Origin: CAYRFQ01 sp964423615
GTDB lineage: Bacteria > Planctomycetota > Planctomycetia > Gemmatales > Gemmataceae
Reading direction: 5' to 3'
NCBI GenBank assembly: GCA_964423615.1
Contig: CAYRFQ010000005.1
Location: 131,393 to 195,392 of the forward strand
Length of the DNA stretch: 64,000 bases
The notes beneath the pieces were generated by a model, which was not told the DNA's origin, ran no database searches, and was given only the letters and a program-made list of their open reading frames with translations. A program made the position numbers and the translations under genes. Positions 30,842 to 42,252 of the stretch are shown here, one piece after another; positions within the stretch are counted from its first letter, which is position 1, and every line of letters begins with the position of its first letter.

Positions 30842-30920
30842 AAATCAACAGTAGTTTTATGAGTAGTTTACTGGGAAGATGGGAGTAAGCCTGGGGGTGT
30901 TGGGTGGGTTTTGTGAGGGT

Positions 30921-31679
30921 TTACACAATTTCTGGCAAATTGTCTTCCAGGGCAGGAACGTCGATCAAAGTTTCTTCGGCCTCGGAGGTCGGTTCTTGCA
31001 GACGGAAAGTGCCCTTCGCTGGCCCCGATTGAATGAGGGTTCCCCAAGCGGGGTGCTTGCCCTTCGCAAAAACGTGGGCCAACCGTTGACTATTCGAATC
31101 CGCTGCCTCAAGGATTGTCTGTTCGCCGATTACCGGGGTTCCTTGTTCCCAACTCTCGTAAAGGACACGAAAGCACGCGGCTTGCGTAGGAGTGAGTGTA
31201 TATTGGTTTCCGAACCAATTGACGGAGCGGTAATCTTGCGAACAAACGGCCTTGGATTGTTTTCCGACCTTCTCGGTCTTGGATAGTTTCTGCTCATTCG
31301 AGGAATCCGACACCGGGTCGCTACCCACGTTATCTTGAAGACACTTCAGAAAACGTAACAGGTTCCACGCTGGCCATAACAGAGCGGGCAGGCCGCAATC
31401 TCTGTTGTACTTCTGATCGCTCGCCTCGACGACACGGCAAAGTTCGACGAAGTCGTCAATCAAGCGGTTTAGGTATTCGACATCACCGGATAAACCCATC
31501 TCGAGCAAGAGTCGGCTCGCATTTTGGAGAGGGATCGAATCGAAAGTCGGTTTCTCACCGGAATTCCAGGAAATGTCACGGACGAATTTGTCCAACCTGG
31601 CAACAACTTGATCCAAGAGTTTGGCCAGTTGTTGCCCTTTGCCTCTGCGGTTCCTCTTGGGCGTCATTAGTTTTTCCAT
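30921..31679 (-). CDS. Planctomycete hypothetical protein with C-terminal winged-helix-like region
   Basis: 252 residues from the ATG at 31679; a second in-frame ATG lies 12 bases downstream and neither has a strong Shine-Dalgarno. The N-terminal 130 residues are helical with a basic start. The C-terminal region (about 160-235) reads 'VNWFGNQYTLTPTQAACFRV', then 'QTILEAADS', 'HPAWGTLIQSG', 'KGTFRL'. This block is widespread in Gemmata-like genomes, often in accessory regions, and looks like a winged helix. DNA binding is inferred only from that resemblance. It stands alone beside a long gene-free region. Confidence 0.7.
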   Translation of the reverse strand: MEKLMTPKRNRRGKGQQLAKLLDQVVARLDKFVRDISWNSGEKPTFDSIPLQNASRLLLEMGLSGDVEYLNRLIDDFVELCRVVEASDQKYNRDCGLPALLWPAWNLLRFLKCLQDNVGSDPVSDSSNEQKLSKTEKVGKQSKAVCSQDYRSVNWFGNQYTLTPTQAACFRVLYESWEQGTPVIGEQTILEAADSNSQRLAHVFAKGKHPAWGTLIQSGPAKGTFRLQEPTSEAEETLIDVPALEDNLPEIV

Positions 31680-34600
31680 GTTGTGACGGGAGTTGAAGTA
31701 TCGAGTCGGCTTGACGGCAACTCAAACTCGTTGAGATGCGGAACATAGCCTGTCTCGAGTTGAGGAGAGTTTAAGTGCTATTACAGAAGGCTACAATGAT
31801 TCGTGACTACCAACTTCTCTTCTCTTATTCCGCTCCAGGCCTCAATACGTAGGATGTTGGTGGAGCGTGCTGGAGAATGGAAAAGCATTTCAAGGCAACT
31901 CTCGTCGTGTTCACGGAGGAACGCAAAGATCTCTCCAGCTTGAAAAGATAAGCTCGGAACAGAATTCAGACACCGAAAAGCCTCCTGCAGAAAGGTCCAA
32001 AAGAGAAAATACAATCCTTGCCTTGACGATCTACGTAAACTGTGTGCGAGGAAGAGTGGGAAACAGTTTCGAACACATCAAGGAGCGGTCAGACCTTCTC
32101 GCTGTTATGTGTTCTCTCACAAAAAACGGAAGCCTTTCCGAAACTTCACATCCAGGTGTGGGTTGTATCGACTGTTGGCCCTCTTGGGACAACGATCGGT
32201 CCCTGCTGTAGTACCCGATGGTTTTGGACTTGGGCCACTTCTCTCAAGAACGTGTGCGCTGGGTCTCGAACTAACTCCAGAATCCGCCAATCCCTTCGCC
32301 AATTTGTCACCCCTGCTCCTTTTTCCAACCACAGGTGGGGATAGGAGGCCACTCACCCACAATTGCTATCCACTACTGCAAGCAAGTTCGCTTCGGTGTT
32401 CTATCGTTGAATAAGACCTTATCTGAAACTTCCGTATCTTGATAACGGCCGTGTCTCGTCAGAGCTCTACAACAACCAGATCATAGAACATACTCTTCGA
32501 TTGCAGATCGAGGTTTTCCTAACACCGCAGAAAAGTCATCAAAACAAGTTCAAGATTGTGGATAGATATTTCATTTAGCCATTAGGTCTAAACAAGATTC
32601 TTGCCCATATTCATATTTCATTAGCATGTGATGTTCGAAGAGTGTAACAAAAACAGTATCCGACAATGCACACGAGCCATGGGATCGTATCCCGATTCTC
32701 TTCCAACATCTCGATGACATCACAGTAGGAATGATACACCGAATGACTCACCCAAAGCCCTCCGGTGGCGTAGGCATCAGGGAACTACGGACCAATAGTT
32801 GAAATGGCCGATGCTTGTGTAATAGCTATCCAGAAATAACCATGCAGCATTTTTCGCCATTCGTTGGTGCCTCTCTGCCTTTGCCGACCGTGCGATGACT
32901 AGACGTCAGCAACAAACGGCAAGATGGCTACCGACTTTGCGTCGTGAACCCGATCAGCGGATGGGAAAGATACTTAGAGGATCGCCGTCCACTGAGCTAA
33001 CTCTGCGCGCAAGTCGTTTGCACATCTGGACCGTAGACAGCAATTCAATGGGGCACCGGCTGGTTTAGGTCTTTGGGCGAGAATATCGGTCGTGGGAGGA
33101 CGAAACCATTGCTCGGCTGTGCGTCTTCGTAATTGCGGTCGTCGTAAGCGAAATATGCGTTCACGAAAAAAATCGACGCAATATGCCGGACAGGTGATTA
33201 AACAGGTTCATCCCGAGATGCATTTCAGACTCCAGACTCTGAACTACCCCCATGAGGTGCTCAAGGAAAATGGAATCAACAATGCAACTTGTGGAAAATT
33301 AGTTTGTTGTATGGTTTGAGCTCTCTTTGCGTTATTGAACGGACCTTCAGAGGGCACATTCCTGGTTCCATAAGTGTAGTACTGTTGGTGTGTGTGCGTG
33401 TAGGAAAAGGGAATATGTAGACACAAAAAATCCAAAATCCTAGTTCATCTCCACATCCAATTTTACCCACCTATCGAAAATTAACTAAAGGGAGAATAAG
33501 ATGACCACAAGTGTATTTGCCAGATTTGGCAAGTCAAGTGGTAAGATGGAGAAATCTCAGAAATTTTATTCAATGGCATTCGAAAAAATTGCCAATGTGT
33601 TGGCAAAATGCTTCGAATGGGACCCATTTCAACATTCTCCCTTCACCACAAGTCTTTTGGTTGCAGTGTTTTCCGCATGCCGAGTGGCAAATAGGGAGCG
33701 AACCCCTCCACTTCCTCGTCATCTTGCAACTTTACCTGCGGAATCCAGCTTGAACTTTGCAGACTCTACCCAAAATACTGAAGGAAGTTTCAAACTTTGG
33801 CTCGGTCGATCCTCATGTTTTTTCGGCACACTTTTCTCAGCGAGTACATTGTGAAGACGCGTTGCGTCACGCTCCAACGATGTTCTGTCTTTCGAACATC
33901 GGGCTTGTCCGACTCCACCGTTGATCTCGAAGCGAGTCTATTTCTGTGTCAAAGATAACTCTTGCGTAACAATCAGTCCTTTCTCTCTTGCCAGGTAGAG
34001 ACCATCCACCCAGTTCTTGAGTGAAACGGCCTCAGACACCTCAGATCAACCATACTTGGAAGGCTAATAACAATTTGGAGCCAGGAGCAACCGCGATCCG
34101 AAGATAGAAAATCCACCAATGAAGACCTGGCTCACAACAACAGTTCTGAACGGTCGGTTGAGTTCAACTTTTCTATCAGTAGAAGGTGTTTTGGACTTTA
34201 GGATCACTCGGAAAGGGAAAAGAGGATCTTTCGGGGACTACTTGGGCAGTGGAAATAGGCGCATCCTGAGTCGAGGAACGCTATGCGATGCGAGGTTCTC
34301 CACCTCCTTCGCGTCAGCAACTCCCAAGGATTTCATACCACCTGGAGAGTGTAAACCGTGCGTTGTTTGTACACTTTGCAAGACAGTGTTCCGAAGGATC
34401 TGTAAACAGAAGTGATCACCAAACACAGACCTGACGTCACCTTCGGATGGAAAACTCCTCATAACGAATTATTCCAATAAGCAATTGGTATTTGGCATTG
34501 AAAATGCGTAGGGACTGCTGATTGTTCCTGAAATATATCTTACTCGAGGCTGATGTTAGAGGTGGCAAAGGCACAGAACAGGTGGATCAATGTACGTCTG

Positions 34601-34903
34601 AAAATGTGACATTCATCGGTCGCATTTCCGAAGTCGGCTAAGGTGATTGGACGTTACAACGACTTCAACAAACTCGTTATCCTCCGGCTCCTTCCATTCC
34701 CTGACGCATCGCACTGTTTTCAAGCCCTCACACTTTCCTCCGCACTCGGATGCTGATTCAAACTTTTGCGTCACCCCTTGTCCGTGCGAGGAACCGACTC
34801 TCATCGAGTCAATTGGATTTAGGCTTCACGCCCAACGGTATCCTTCCATCGGACTCTAGTGGAAGATCAGCAAGTCGTAACTATTTACTCAAAAGGCCCC
34901 AAC
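31680..34903. other. 3.2-kb region without a convincing gene
   Basis: Many short open frames occur on both strands. None shows family motifs, and only the one at 33501 has a good ribosome binding site. A small basic frame at 33092-33319 has a faint histone-like segment, treated as a finding. No tRNA, IS end or array repeat was seen. It may be decayed sequence or regulatory DNA upstream of the giant gene at 34904. Confidence 0.5.
33501..33854 (+). CDS. Possible small hypothetical protein
   Basis: 117 codons starting at an ATG with AAAGGGAG six bases upstream, a better start than any other short frame in this gene-poor stretch. The product is unrecognised: a basic N-terminus, one moderately hydrophobic segment near residues 45-60, and no known motif. 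The local AT-rich upstream DNA could carry a promoter. It may equally be chance. Confidence 0.3.
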   Translation: MTTSVFARFGKSSGKMEKSQKFYSMAFEKIANVLAKCFEWDPFQHSPFTTSLLVAVFSACRVANRERTPPLPRHLATLPAESSLNFADSTQNTEGSFKLWLGRSSCFFGTLFSASTL

Positions 34904-37900
34904 ATGTTCATTGATTTTTGGGCAAAAATCAGTTCCCACTTTCTCTCAATTGGGACCCCAAGAGGACCGAAGTCAAAACGAAATCGGCAAATCATCCTGG
35001 AAAGGTTGGAGGAGAAGATCACTCCAGCGGTTTTCTTGGGTTCTGGCCCCATCACGATCAACGACGCGACACTCACCGAACCGGGGGTAGCTTCTCCTTA
35101 TCCCTCCGAGATTTCCATTACAGGCTTGGCAGGAGTTGTTGCGGACATCAATGTTACCTTGACAGACGTGACCCACGATTTTGCCGAGGACATGGACATT
35201 CTCTTGGTTGCTCCCGACGGGCAGAGCATTCTCTTGGCATCGGATGTTTCCGATGGCCAATCAATTACCAGTTTAACGTGGACTTTCGATGACGATGCTC
35301 CCTCGGTTCTTCCGAGCGACAATAACCTGACGTCCGGGATCTTCAAGCCAACAAACTATGTTGGAAGCGGCACTCAGGATTCATTCCCACGGGATTTTCA
35401 AGACACCTTTCCAGCTCCAGCACCGGGAAACTCGCCAACCACGCAGGAATTCTCGGCCTTCTACGGAAGCGACCCAAACGGAACCTGGCAACTTTTTGTC
35501 GTTGACGATTTACAGGGCAACAGCGGCACCATTGGTGGGTGGAGTTTGGAGATTACCACTGCGGCGAGTTCTCTCGTCTTGAATAATTCGGGAAATCTCG
35601 TCTTCGACAATTGGAGCGACGCTGAGAACACTTCCCTGACGATTCAGTCGGATACAGTCAACAGTCAGTATGTGATCACCGACCTCAACGAAACCATTGC
35701 GACTAATATACCCGGCGCGATCGGAAACGGAACACAGACGGTGTTCGTGCCATTTTCGGCAGTGACGGGGCCGAACATCCTATTCAGAACACGACAAGGA
35801 AACGACAACCTTACAGTCGATTTTTCGAAAGGCGACTTTGCGAAGATCATTGACTATCGGGGGGGCGGACCAAGAACTGCACCGGGCGACAGGTTGATCC
35901 TGACTGGAGGAGACTTTAATGACGTCGACTACGACTTCGATGGTCCCGATGAGGGAAGTGTCACTCTGGACGGTAATGAAATCCAATACAGAAGGCTGGA
36001 AGCCATAGCCTCTGAAGTCACAACTAAGCGGGCAACCTTGAACTACAGTCAGTCGTCGGAGTCGATCACGGTCGCCGAGAACGACTTGCAGACCCGATTC
36101 TCCTCGACTTCTGCCGTCACCTTGGATGCCGGGAATCCTGACAACAGGTTAACCATCACCGGCGGTGATTCTGGGGACGATACCATCACAGTCAACGGTT
36201 TCGGAACTGGCAACGGTGGGTTTCACGCGACTTTGAGAATTGAGGGCGAAACGGGAACCGACGAGGTCGTCCTCAACACGCCTTTGATACTTGGAACCGA
36301 CACGCAGCAGGGGCGAAACCTGAACGTCATCAGCGAAACAATCAAGTTGAATGCTTCGGTGAACACCGACGGTGGGGCAAAGGCCGGGAACATGACTTTG
36401 GACGGAAACGTTGTTCTCGGCATTAACGTCACCTTGGACGCTGCATCGACCGAAGCTGACGGCACTATCAAGTTTCAGGGAACCACCGACGGGCCTTTCG
36501 ATCTCAGCATCATCACTTCCAACAAGACTACATTTGTCGGTCCAGTGGGCGCCAACACCCCCTTGCAAAGTTTGGCAACCGATGGAAGCGGGACCACAAC
36601 GTTTCAAGGTGGGGTGGTGGCAACGTCAGGAGATCAACTCCACAATGACGCTGTCACTCTTGAAGCAACCACAGCTCTCTCAGCAGCGACTTTAGTCTTT
36701 AATTCCACACTCAATTCCCTTGGGTCTGAACATTCCTTGAATATCCTCAACGGAGTCAATGATGTCACTTTCGGCGGTGCCGTTGGCGACAGCCTTCCCC
36801 TCTCCGGACTGACACAGACTGGCGGTGTCGGAACGACGACGTTCCACACCACAATTGTGAACGGGCCAGTCGACGTGGCGACCGACGAAATCAAGGTTCT
36901 TGGCTCCGTCACTTCTCAAGGCCCTGTAGCCTTGACAGCGCAGAATGCGATTACTCTCGATGCACTCCTCGACGCTGGCTCCGAGACCATCATTATCTCG
37001 GCCAACCAGGATGGTATCGGTACGGAGAATTTCTCACAGAACGCCGATGGAAATATCCAGACTACAAATCAGACTAACAATGCCGTTACCATCACCGTGG
37101 GTGGCAGCGGAGACGCCCTTGTCGGAACAGTGGCGCTAAAGACTGTCGGAAAAGTGATCGAGCAGAACTTAGGAATAGATGCTAACGGTACTCCCTTTCT
37201 CAAATGGCGAGCCAGCGACTATTCCCACAACCTCACGAACAATACCTTACAGGCGATTTGGGTCGACGAAGGTGATGGAACCCTAAGGTCGGATGGCCCC
37301 TCGGAACCCGAACCCGAATCGAGCCAGAATGTCGTCCACTATCGAGTGAAATTCAGAGAAGCAGGGACTTACACTCTGTTTGCAGAGTGGGGGGGCGACA
37401 GTGCAAACTTCGATACTTTGTTTGCTCCAGGAGATTTCGGAGTTAACGCCAACCGACCACAAACGGGGGTGGGAGTACAATGGAGACAACTCGCCACCGA
37501 CCTGATTGTTACCCCGGAAGACATTGACGCTGGAAACGTCATCGATCTGTTTCTTGCTCCGGCCGATGGAGGGAATGCGGCTGATGCGGTGCATCTGGAA
37601 AACCTGCTGTTGACGAAAGCGAGCGCGCTATCTTCGGCGGAGCTAACCAACCTCCCTTTCAGTCGCGTGCGTCCAGTCGAAGACAGGTCGACCATCGTCC
37701 GGGATGGGTTTGAAGGATCCGAAAGCGTCATAGGGTTCACTTCATCGGAAAGTGAAAATGCGGACTTCAACACCAGCCAGGACACCCACGAAGTGAACTT
37801 TGGGAGTGGTTCGTTAGAGTTGAAGCGAACACAAACGCTTACCTTCGATCCTGTGGACTTGACAGGGTTCACGGATCGTTACATCAGTGTTACCATCAGT

Positions 37901-40900
37901 ACAAACTCAGACTCCTTCCAGCTCGACGATACATTTTCCATTACGCTTGACACTGGGTCCACCATCCAGACCTTGGCGGATCTTGGAAAGACCGAACTGG
38001 ACGCGATCGGTTCCACTGGTCACTTCCGTCGGTTTGGCGGCAAGATTCCAGACGGAGCGACTTCTGCCACATTAATCGTTGACCATTCCTTGCTCGTGCG
38101 CCGGGTATTTCTCGATGAGATCCATGTATCGGGCGTACAGGTTGGTGAAAACTTGGTGACCATCCAAACGAATGGTGGCTCGATTCTCGACGCCAATGGA
38201 TCATCGATTAACGTCCTCGCCGATAACCTGATACTCAACGCGGGTGGGGATGTCGGCACCTCTGCCGATGGGTTCGAGAGTGTCGTTGTCAACCTCGAGG
38301 GGAGTGCAGGTGCTGGATTTTATGTTTCAAACAGCGGCTCCCTCGTAGTCGGTGATATTGCTCAAGTTGATGGAATCAATGCAGGTGGCGAGGTTGCTGT
38401 TACAACAACAGGTCACTTGACTGTTTCTGAGAACGTCGTTGGCGCGAATGTGAGTCTCGCGGCAGTCGATGGCGCAACAACGAAGGATGACGTCGTCATC
38501 AAGACCGGAACTCTCGTCCAAAGTAACGGTGATCTCAACTTGAAGGCTGGAGATAACGTTTCTGTCGATCCCGGCGCCACGCTCACCGGCGATGCAGTCA
38601 CTATCGCCGGAGATTTTGGGAATGAAGACGTGGGTTTGGGAACAACGATCAACATTCAGGGAACCATCAACAGCAGCACCCAAGGTCAGGTCGTAGGGAC
38701 CAACGATAACGACTTCATCCACCTGAGTCCGGAATCGAGTGACGCTATTCGGTTAGTCGGTCTCGGTGGGGATGACCACTATCTGGTTGACATGGGTAAT
38801 TTGCAAGGCGAAGTGGAAGTCTTCGAGATGAGCGGAGAAGGGACAGACACCCTCATTGTGAGTGGAACCGCCAACAACGATACTTTCACGATTACTGTAA
38901 CAGAGATCACGGAAACAGGTCTCCTCCAAACAGTTTCGTACACAGACGCCTTGGAGTTTCTCGAGTTACAAACCCAAGCCGGCGACGATACCTTGTTGGT
39001 TTCGCCCAACCAAAACACCAACATCACTGTCGATGGCGGGGAGCCCACTGGCAATCCTGGAGACACTCTGAGCTACGTAGGAAATGGACAACCGGTTTCC
39101 TTCTTCCCCGACCAGATCGTCACCGTTGGATCGAAGCCGATTCATTTCGTGAACTGGGAACATTTCCAGTTCGTTGGTACTGATCCAGTCCTCAACGGTA
39201 CGGCCGACGATGACTTGTTGGAGGTGAACGGATCCAGTACCAATGCCGGTAGTTTTCGACTCACTACGGACTTCAGGACCGCTCCCGTCGTCGGCCCTGA
39301 AGTCTTTTTCGAGGATGTAAGCTCCTTCCGATTTGATGGCCGGAGTGGCGACGACAGGTTACAGATACACAACAACTTCTTGGGTCTGTTTGGTCCTTCA
39401 AACGGCCTAGCCTACGACGGCGGTTCCGATGCCGGGTTGGGAGACGAACTAGTGATCCTGGATGGAAGTGGAACTGACCTCTTGTACGCTTTTGCTAACT
39501 CCTCGGACGGAATGATTGTAGCCAACGGTAATCAGACGATCGACTATTCGAAGATTTCTTCGATTCGCAATACCATGGAACTCTTGGAGTCTCTGTTTGA
39601 ACTCCCGTCGGTAAGCGATCAAGCCGTCCTGAGAGACCATCCAGTGAGCGACGATGGTTTGTCAGAGTTGCGAAGTAACAATAGCACGTTCACCCCAGTC
39701 ACATTCAAAACACCAACCCAGAACCTTACCTTGAGGGGTAAGGGGGGCGCTGACATTCTGGATGTCGCCGGATTGGATACCCAGAACGGAACTCTTACCC
39801 CGGACGTGAATGTCTTTGGGAATGGCGGCGGTGACACGATCGTTGTGAGTGCGACGGGCTTGCCTGGAAGTTTGAGCATCAATGGGAACGCCAAGGCAGA
39901 CGTCGTGAATTTTACGAGTGGTCTGCATCTTGGTTCTGGTTCCACCAACGGTGATCTCTCGGTGATAGCCGAGACCATCAACCTGGGCAACTTCGTCAAT
40001 ACCCTCTCCGGAACCAGCGGGAACGTTGTTTTCGACGCCTCGTCACAACTTACGATCACCCCAGATGGTGACATCAACGCCAACGGGATGGTGAAGCAAG
40101 TTGGAGGAGGTGGAGTCTTGACAGCTGGAGATATCTCGACCACAAACGACGACATCTCTTTCCTTGACTCGGTCATCTTGACCGGAGATGTAGTCCTGGA
40201 TTCTGGAACGGGGGACATCACTTTTCAATCCTCTGTCGACGACGACGGAATATCGACGACCTCTTCGATTCTTCGGAATAACAGCAGCGGGGTGACGCAG
40301 TTCCTTTCGGCCATCGGAGCAACGCAACCGTTGACGAGCCTTTCCACAGACGTTGGCGGAACCACAAAACTGTATGCCGATGTCAACTCGCAAGACAAAA
40401 CGGAATTCAATGACCCGGTCTCGCTATTTGATGACGTCGCAGTAAACACCACTGGCTCAAGCGGTATTTATTTTAACAACACCGTCGATAGCGACGACTC
40501 CACAACACCAAGAAAACTGACCGCAGTTGCCACGTCTACCGCTGCAGCCATCCAGTTCTCCCAAACGATCGGCACCGTTCCGTTGTCGTCGTTGGAAGTC
40601 AACCACGCAGGGTCAGGTTTGATCGAAGGAACCCTTGTCGGAGGAGGGACCGGTTTGATCAAGAAGGGAGCTGGCACCCTCACTCTGTCCGCCAACAACA
40701 CTTACACGGGCACGACATCTATCGAAAGCGGCGAGTTACTTCTTACGGGAGCCTTACTCGGAAGCGGCAGCGATATTACTCTTGAGAACTCCAATACGGC
40801 CTTTACTGGAAACAACCAAGGGACAGTAGAGAATCGGGCTGTCGTAGTGGCCGACGGAGTGACCAATGCGTTGATTGAAGGACTGGCAAAACTGACAAAA

Positions 40901-42007
40901 CAGAATGGCGTAGCCATCACCATCCATGGGGCCGGGACTGTCAAGCAGACTGGTGTTCAGAATAGCGCCGTCGGCATCCAGGTAACCGGGGAGGTCGTAC
41001 TCGGCCAAAATACCATCTCGAATAACACCGTCGGTGTCTTGGTCGACAATGCGTTGATCACCTTCGACACCAACAACGAAATTTCTGGTGGGACTGACGG
41101 ACTTGTCGTCACCGGGACACAGTCGAGCATCGGCAACCTTACCCTCCAGAATACGGCCTTCGCTAACCAGAGCAACGATTTTGTCCGGTTGGAAAACGGC
41201 GCATTGGGAGGTCCAGAAATTATAGATGCGACAGCCGTTCTCTTTGACGTGGGCTTCGGACCGACTCCGGGAAGTGCGTTGGGGTTCGTAACTCTCGATG
41301 CGGTTGAGGCCAAATTGACTCATTTTCCGGACGATGATGCAGTCGGGTTACTTCTTTACAAAACGAAAGTAGCCTACATGGAAAATAGTAACCTTTTAGT
41401 GATCGGCTCGGATGCTCCCAACAATATCTTGGTCGATAGCAACAACCTCACGAACGTATTTGTGAGTATTGACGGATTACCATTGTTCAACTTTGCAGCG
41501 GGCACTTTCGACCTGCAAGCCACCCAAGGACGAGTCATCGTGTTCGGGTTAGATGGAACCGACTTCATCACGATTACTGGCGCTGTCGATTCCGAAGTGA
41601 ATGCGGGTAAAGGTAACGACTTTGTCGTGGGAGGGTGGGGACACGACGTCCTTCGCGGACAAGAAGGCAATGACTACTTAAGCGGTGGAGGTGGAAATGA
41701 TATTCTCCTAGGCGGAATTGGGATGGACACCATTCTCGGTGACCAAGGGGATGACATCCTAGTCGGTGGAGAAAGCAAGAAATCGTTTACTCAGTTGCAA
41801 CAGTACATGGACTTGTGGAGAACAAGCGGAAGCAATATGTCCGTCTTGAGCGGATTGGTGAGTTCCATTTTCGATCCGGGCCATCCAGCGGAAATGGACC
41901 TTTTTTCGGGTGGCATCGGCCAAGATGCTTTCCTCAAGGGACTTTTCGACATGGCCGCTGACGTGGATTATTTCTTCAGTGGCGACCGAGAAATTCTTGT
42001 CTTTTAG
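34904..42007 (+). CDS. Giant exported protein: P-domain, autotransporter-type repeat and RTX-like repeats
   Basis: 2367 residues from the ATG at 34904; an in-frame GTG at 34859 is less likely. The N-terminus is basic, followed by 'LERLEEKITPAVFLG', a variant of the LEDR export motif. Residues about 60-222 form a proprotein-convertase P-domain ('DMDILLVAPDGQSILL', 'DPNGTWQLFVVDD'). The middle is long and beta-strand-rich, with a golvesin-like segment ('AGTYTLFAEWGG', about residue 830). Near residues 1900-1955 is an autotransporter-associated repeat ('LIKKGAGTLTLSANNTYTG'). Residues about 2230-2292 carry RTX/haemolysin-type Ca-binding nonapeptides ('GQEGNDYLSGGGGNDILLGG'). It is likely secreted or surface-bound. 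No catalytic domain was seen. Confidence 0.9.
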   Translation: MFIDFWAKISSHFLSIGTPRGPKSKRNRQIILERLEEKITPAVFLGSGPITINDATLTEPGVASPYPSEISITGLAGVVADINVTLTDVTHDFAEDMDILLVAPDGQSILLASDVSDGQSITSLTWTFDDDAPSVLPSDNNLTSGIFKPTNYVGSGTQDSFPRDFQDTFPAPAPGNSPTTQEFSAFYGSDPNGTWQLFVVDDLQGNSGTIGGWSLEITTAASSLVLNNSGNLVFDNWSDAENTSLTIQSDTVNSQYVITDLNETIATNIPGAIGNGTQTVFVPFSAVTGPNILFRTRQGNDNLTVDFSKGDFAKIIDYRGGGPRTAPGDRLILTGGDFNDVDYDFDGPDEGSVTLDGNEIQYRRLEAIASEVTTKRATLNYSQSSESITVAENDLQTRFSSTSAVTLDAGNPDNRLTITGGDSGDDTITVNGFGTGNGGFHATLRIEGETGTDEVVLNTPLILGTDTQQGRNLNVISETIKLNASVNTDGGAKAGNMTLDGNVVLGINVTLDAASTEADGTIKFQGTTDGPFDLSIITSNKTTFVGPVGANTPLQSLATDGSGTTTFQGGVVATSGDQLHNDAVTLEATTALSAATLVFNSTLNSLGSEHSLNILNGVNDVTFGGAVGDSLPLSGLTQTGGVGTTTFHTTIVNGPVDVATDEIKVLGSVTSQGPVALTAQNAITLDALLDAGSETIIISANQDGIGTENFSQNADGNIQTTNQTNNAVTITVGGSGDALVGTVALKTVGKVIEQNLGIDANGTPFLKWRASDYSHNLTNNTLQAIWVDEGDGTLRSDGPSEPEPESSQNVVHYRVKFREAGTYTLFAEWGGDSANFDTLFAPGDFGVNANRPQTGVGVQWRQLATDLIVTPEDIDAGNVIDLFLAPADGGNAADAVHLENLLLTKASALSSAELTNLPFSRVRPVEDRSTIVRDGFEGSESVIGFTSSESENADFNTSQDTHEVNFGSGSLELKRTQTLTFDPVDLTGFTDRYISVTISTNSDSFQLDDTFSITLDTGSTIQTLADLGKTELDAIGSTGHFRRFGGKIPDGATSATLIVDHSLLVRRVFLDEIHVSGVQVGENLVTIQTNGGSILDANGSSINVLADNLILNAGGDVGTSADGFESVVVNLEGSAGAGFYVSNSGSLVVGDIAQVDGINAGGEVAVTTTGHLTVSENVVGANVSLAAVDGATTKDDVVIKTGTLVQSNGDLNLKAGDNVSVDPGATLTGDAVTIAGDFGNEDVGLGTTINIQGTINSSTQGQVVGTNDNDFIHLSPESSDAIRLVGLGGDDHYLVDMGNLQGEVEVFEMSGEGTDTLIVSGTANNDTFTITVTEITETGLLQTVSYTDALEFLELQTQAGDDTLLVSPNQNTNITVDGGEPTGNPGDTLSYVGNGQPVSFFPDQIVTVGSKPIHFVNWEHFQFVGTDPVLNGTADDDLLEVNGSSTNAGSFRLTTDFRTAPVVGPEVFFEDVSSFRFDGRSGDDRLQIHNNFLGLFGPSNGLAYDGGSDAGLGDELVILDGSGTDLLYAFANSSDGMIVANGNQTIDYSKISSIRNTMELLESLFELPSVSDQAVLRDHPVSDDGLSELRSNNSTFTPVTFKTPTQNLTLRGKGGADILDVAGLDTQNGTLTPDVNVFGNGGGDTIVVSATGLPGSLSINGNAKADVVNFTSGLHLGSGSTNGDLSVIAETINLGNFVNTLSGTSGNVVFDASSQLTITPDGDINANGMVKQVGGGGVLTAGDISTTNDDISFLDSVILTGDVVLDSGTGDITFQSSVDDDGISTTSSILRNNSSGVTQFLSAIGATQPLTSLSTDVGGTTKLYADVNSQDKTEFNDPVSLFDDVAVNTTGSSGIYFNNTVDSDDSTTPRKLTAVATSTAAAIQFSQTIGTVPLSSLEVNHAGSGLIEGTLVGGGTGLIKKGAGTLTLSANNTYTGTTSIESGELLLTGALLGSGSDITLENSNTAFTGNNQGTVENRAVVVADGVTNALIEGLAKLTKQNGVAITIHGAGTVKQTGVQNSAVGIQVTGEVVLGQNTISNNTVGVLVDNALITFDTNNEISGGTDGLVVTGTQSSIGNLTLQNTAFANQSNDFVRLENGALGGPEIIDATAVLFDVGFGPTPGSALGFVTLDAVEAKLTHFPDDDAVGLLLYKTKVAYMENSNLLVIGSDAPNNILVDSNNLTNVFVSIDGLPLFNFAAGTFDLQATQGRVIVFGLDGTDFITITGAVDSEVNAGKGNDFVVGGWGHDVLRGQEGNDYLSGGGGNDILLGGIGMDTILGDQGDDILVGGESKKSFTQLQQYMDLWRTSGSNMSVLSGLVSSIFDPGHPAEMDLFSGGIGQDAFLKGLFDMAADVDYFFSGDREILVF

Positions 42008-42252
42008 CACGGTCGTTTGCCCCACAATCGAGAAGGGTCTGTGGCAGTGAAGGAAGCTCTGGCAAAACAATCGAAAGTCTTGGTGATCTAGCCTTCGAGG
42101 CTGAGCCTTCGCTGTCCATTCTGTCCCTCCCCGAGGTGCTAACCTGGACTGACGTGGGTTGGTTTGGTGAATCCGAACCTTCAGGGGCGCCAGTGACTTC
42201 TACCGTCTCCGATGATACGCAGTCCGTTTGATCCATCAACTTTGGTACCCCT

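Noticed and set aside
34119..34415. 98-codon rightward frame
   Set aside because: No Shine-Dalgarno and no similarity recognised.
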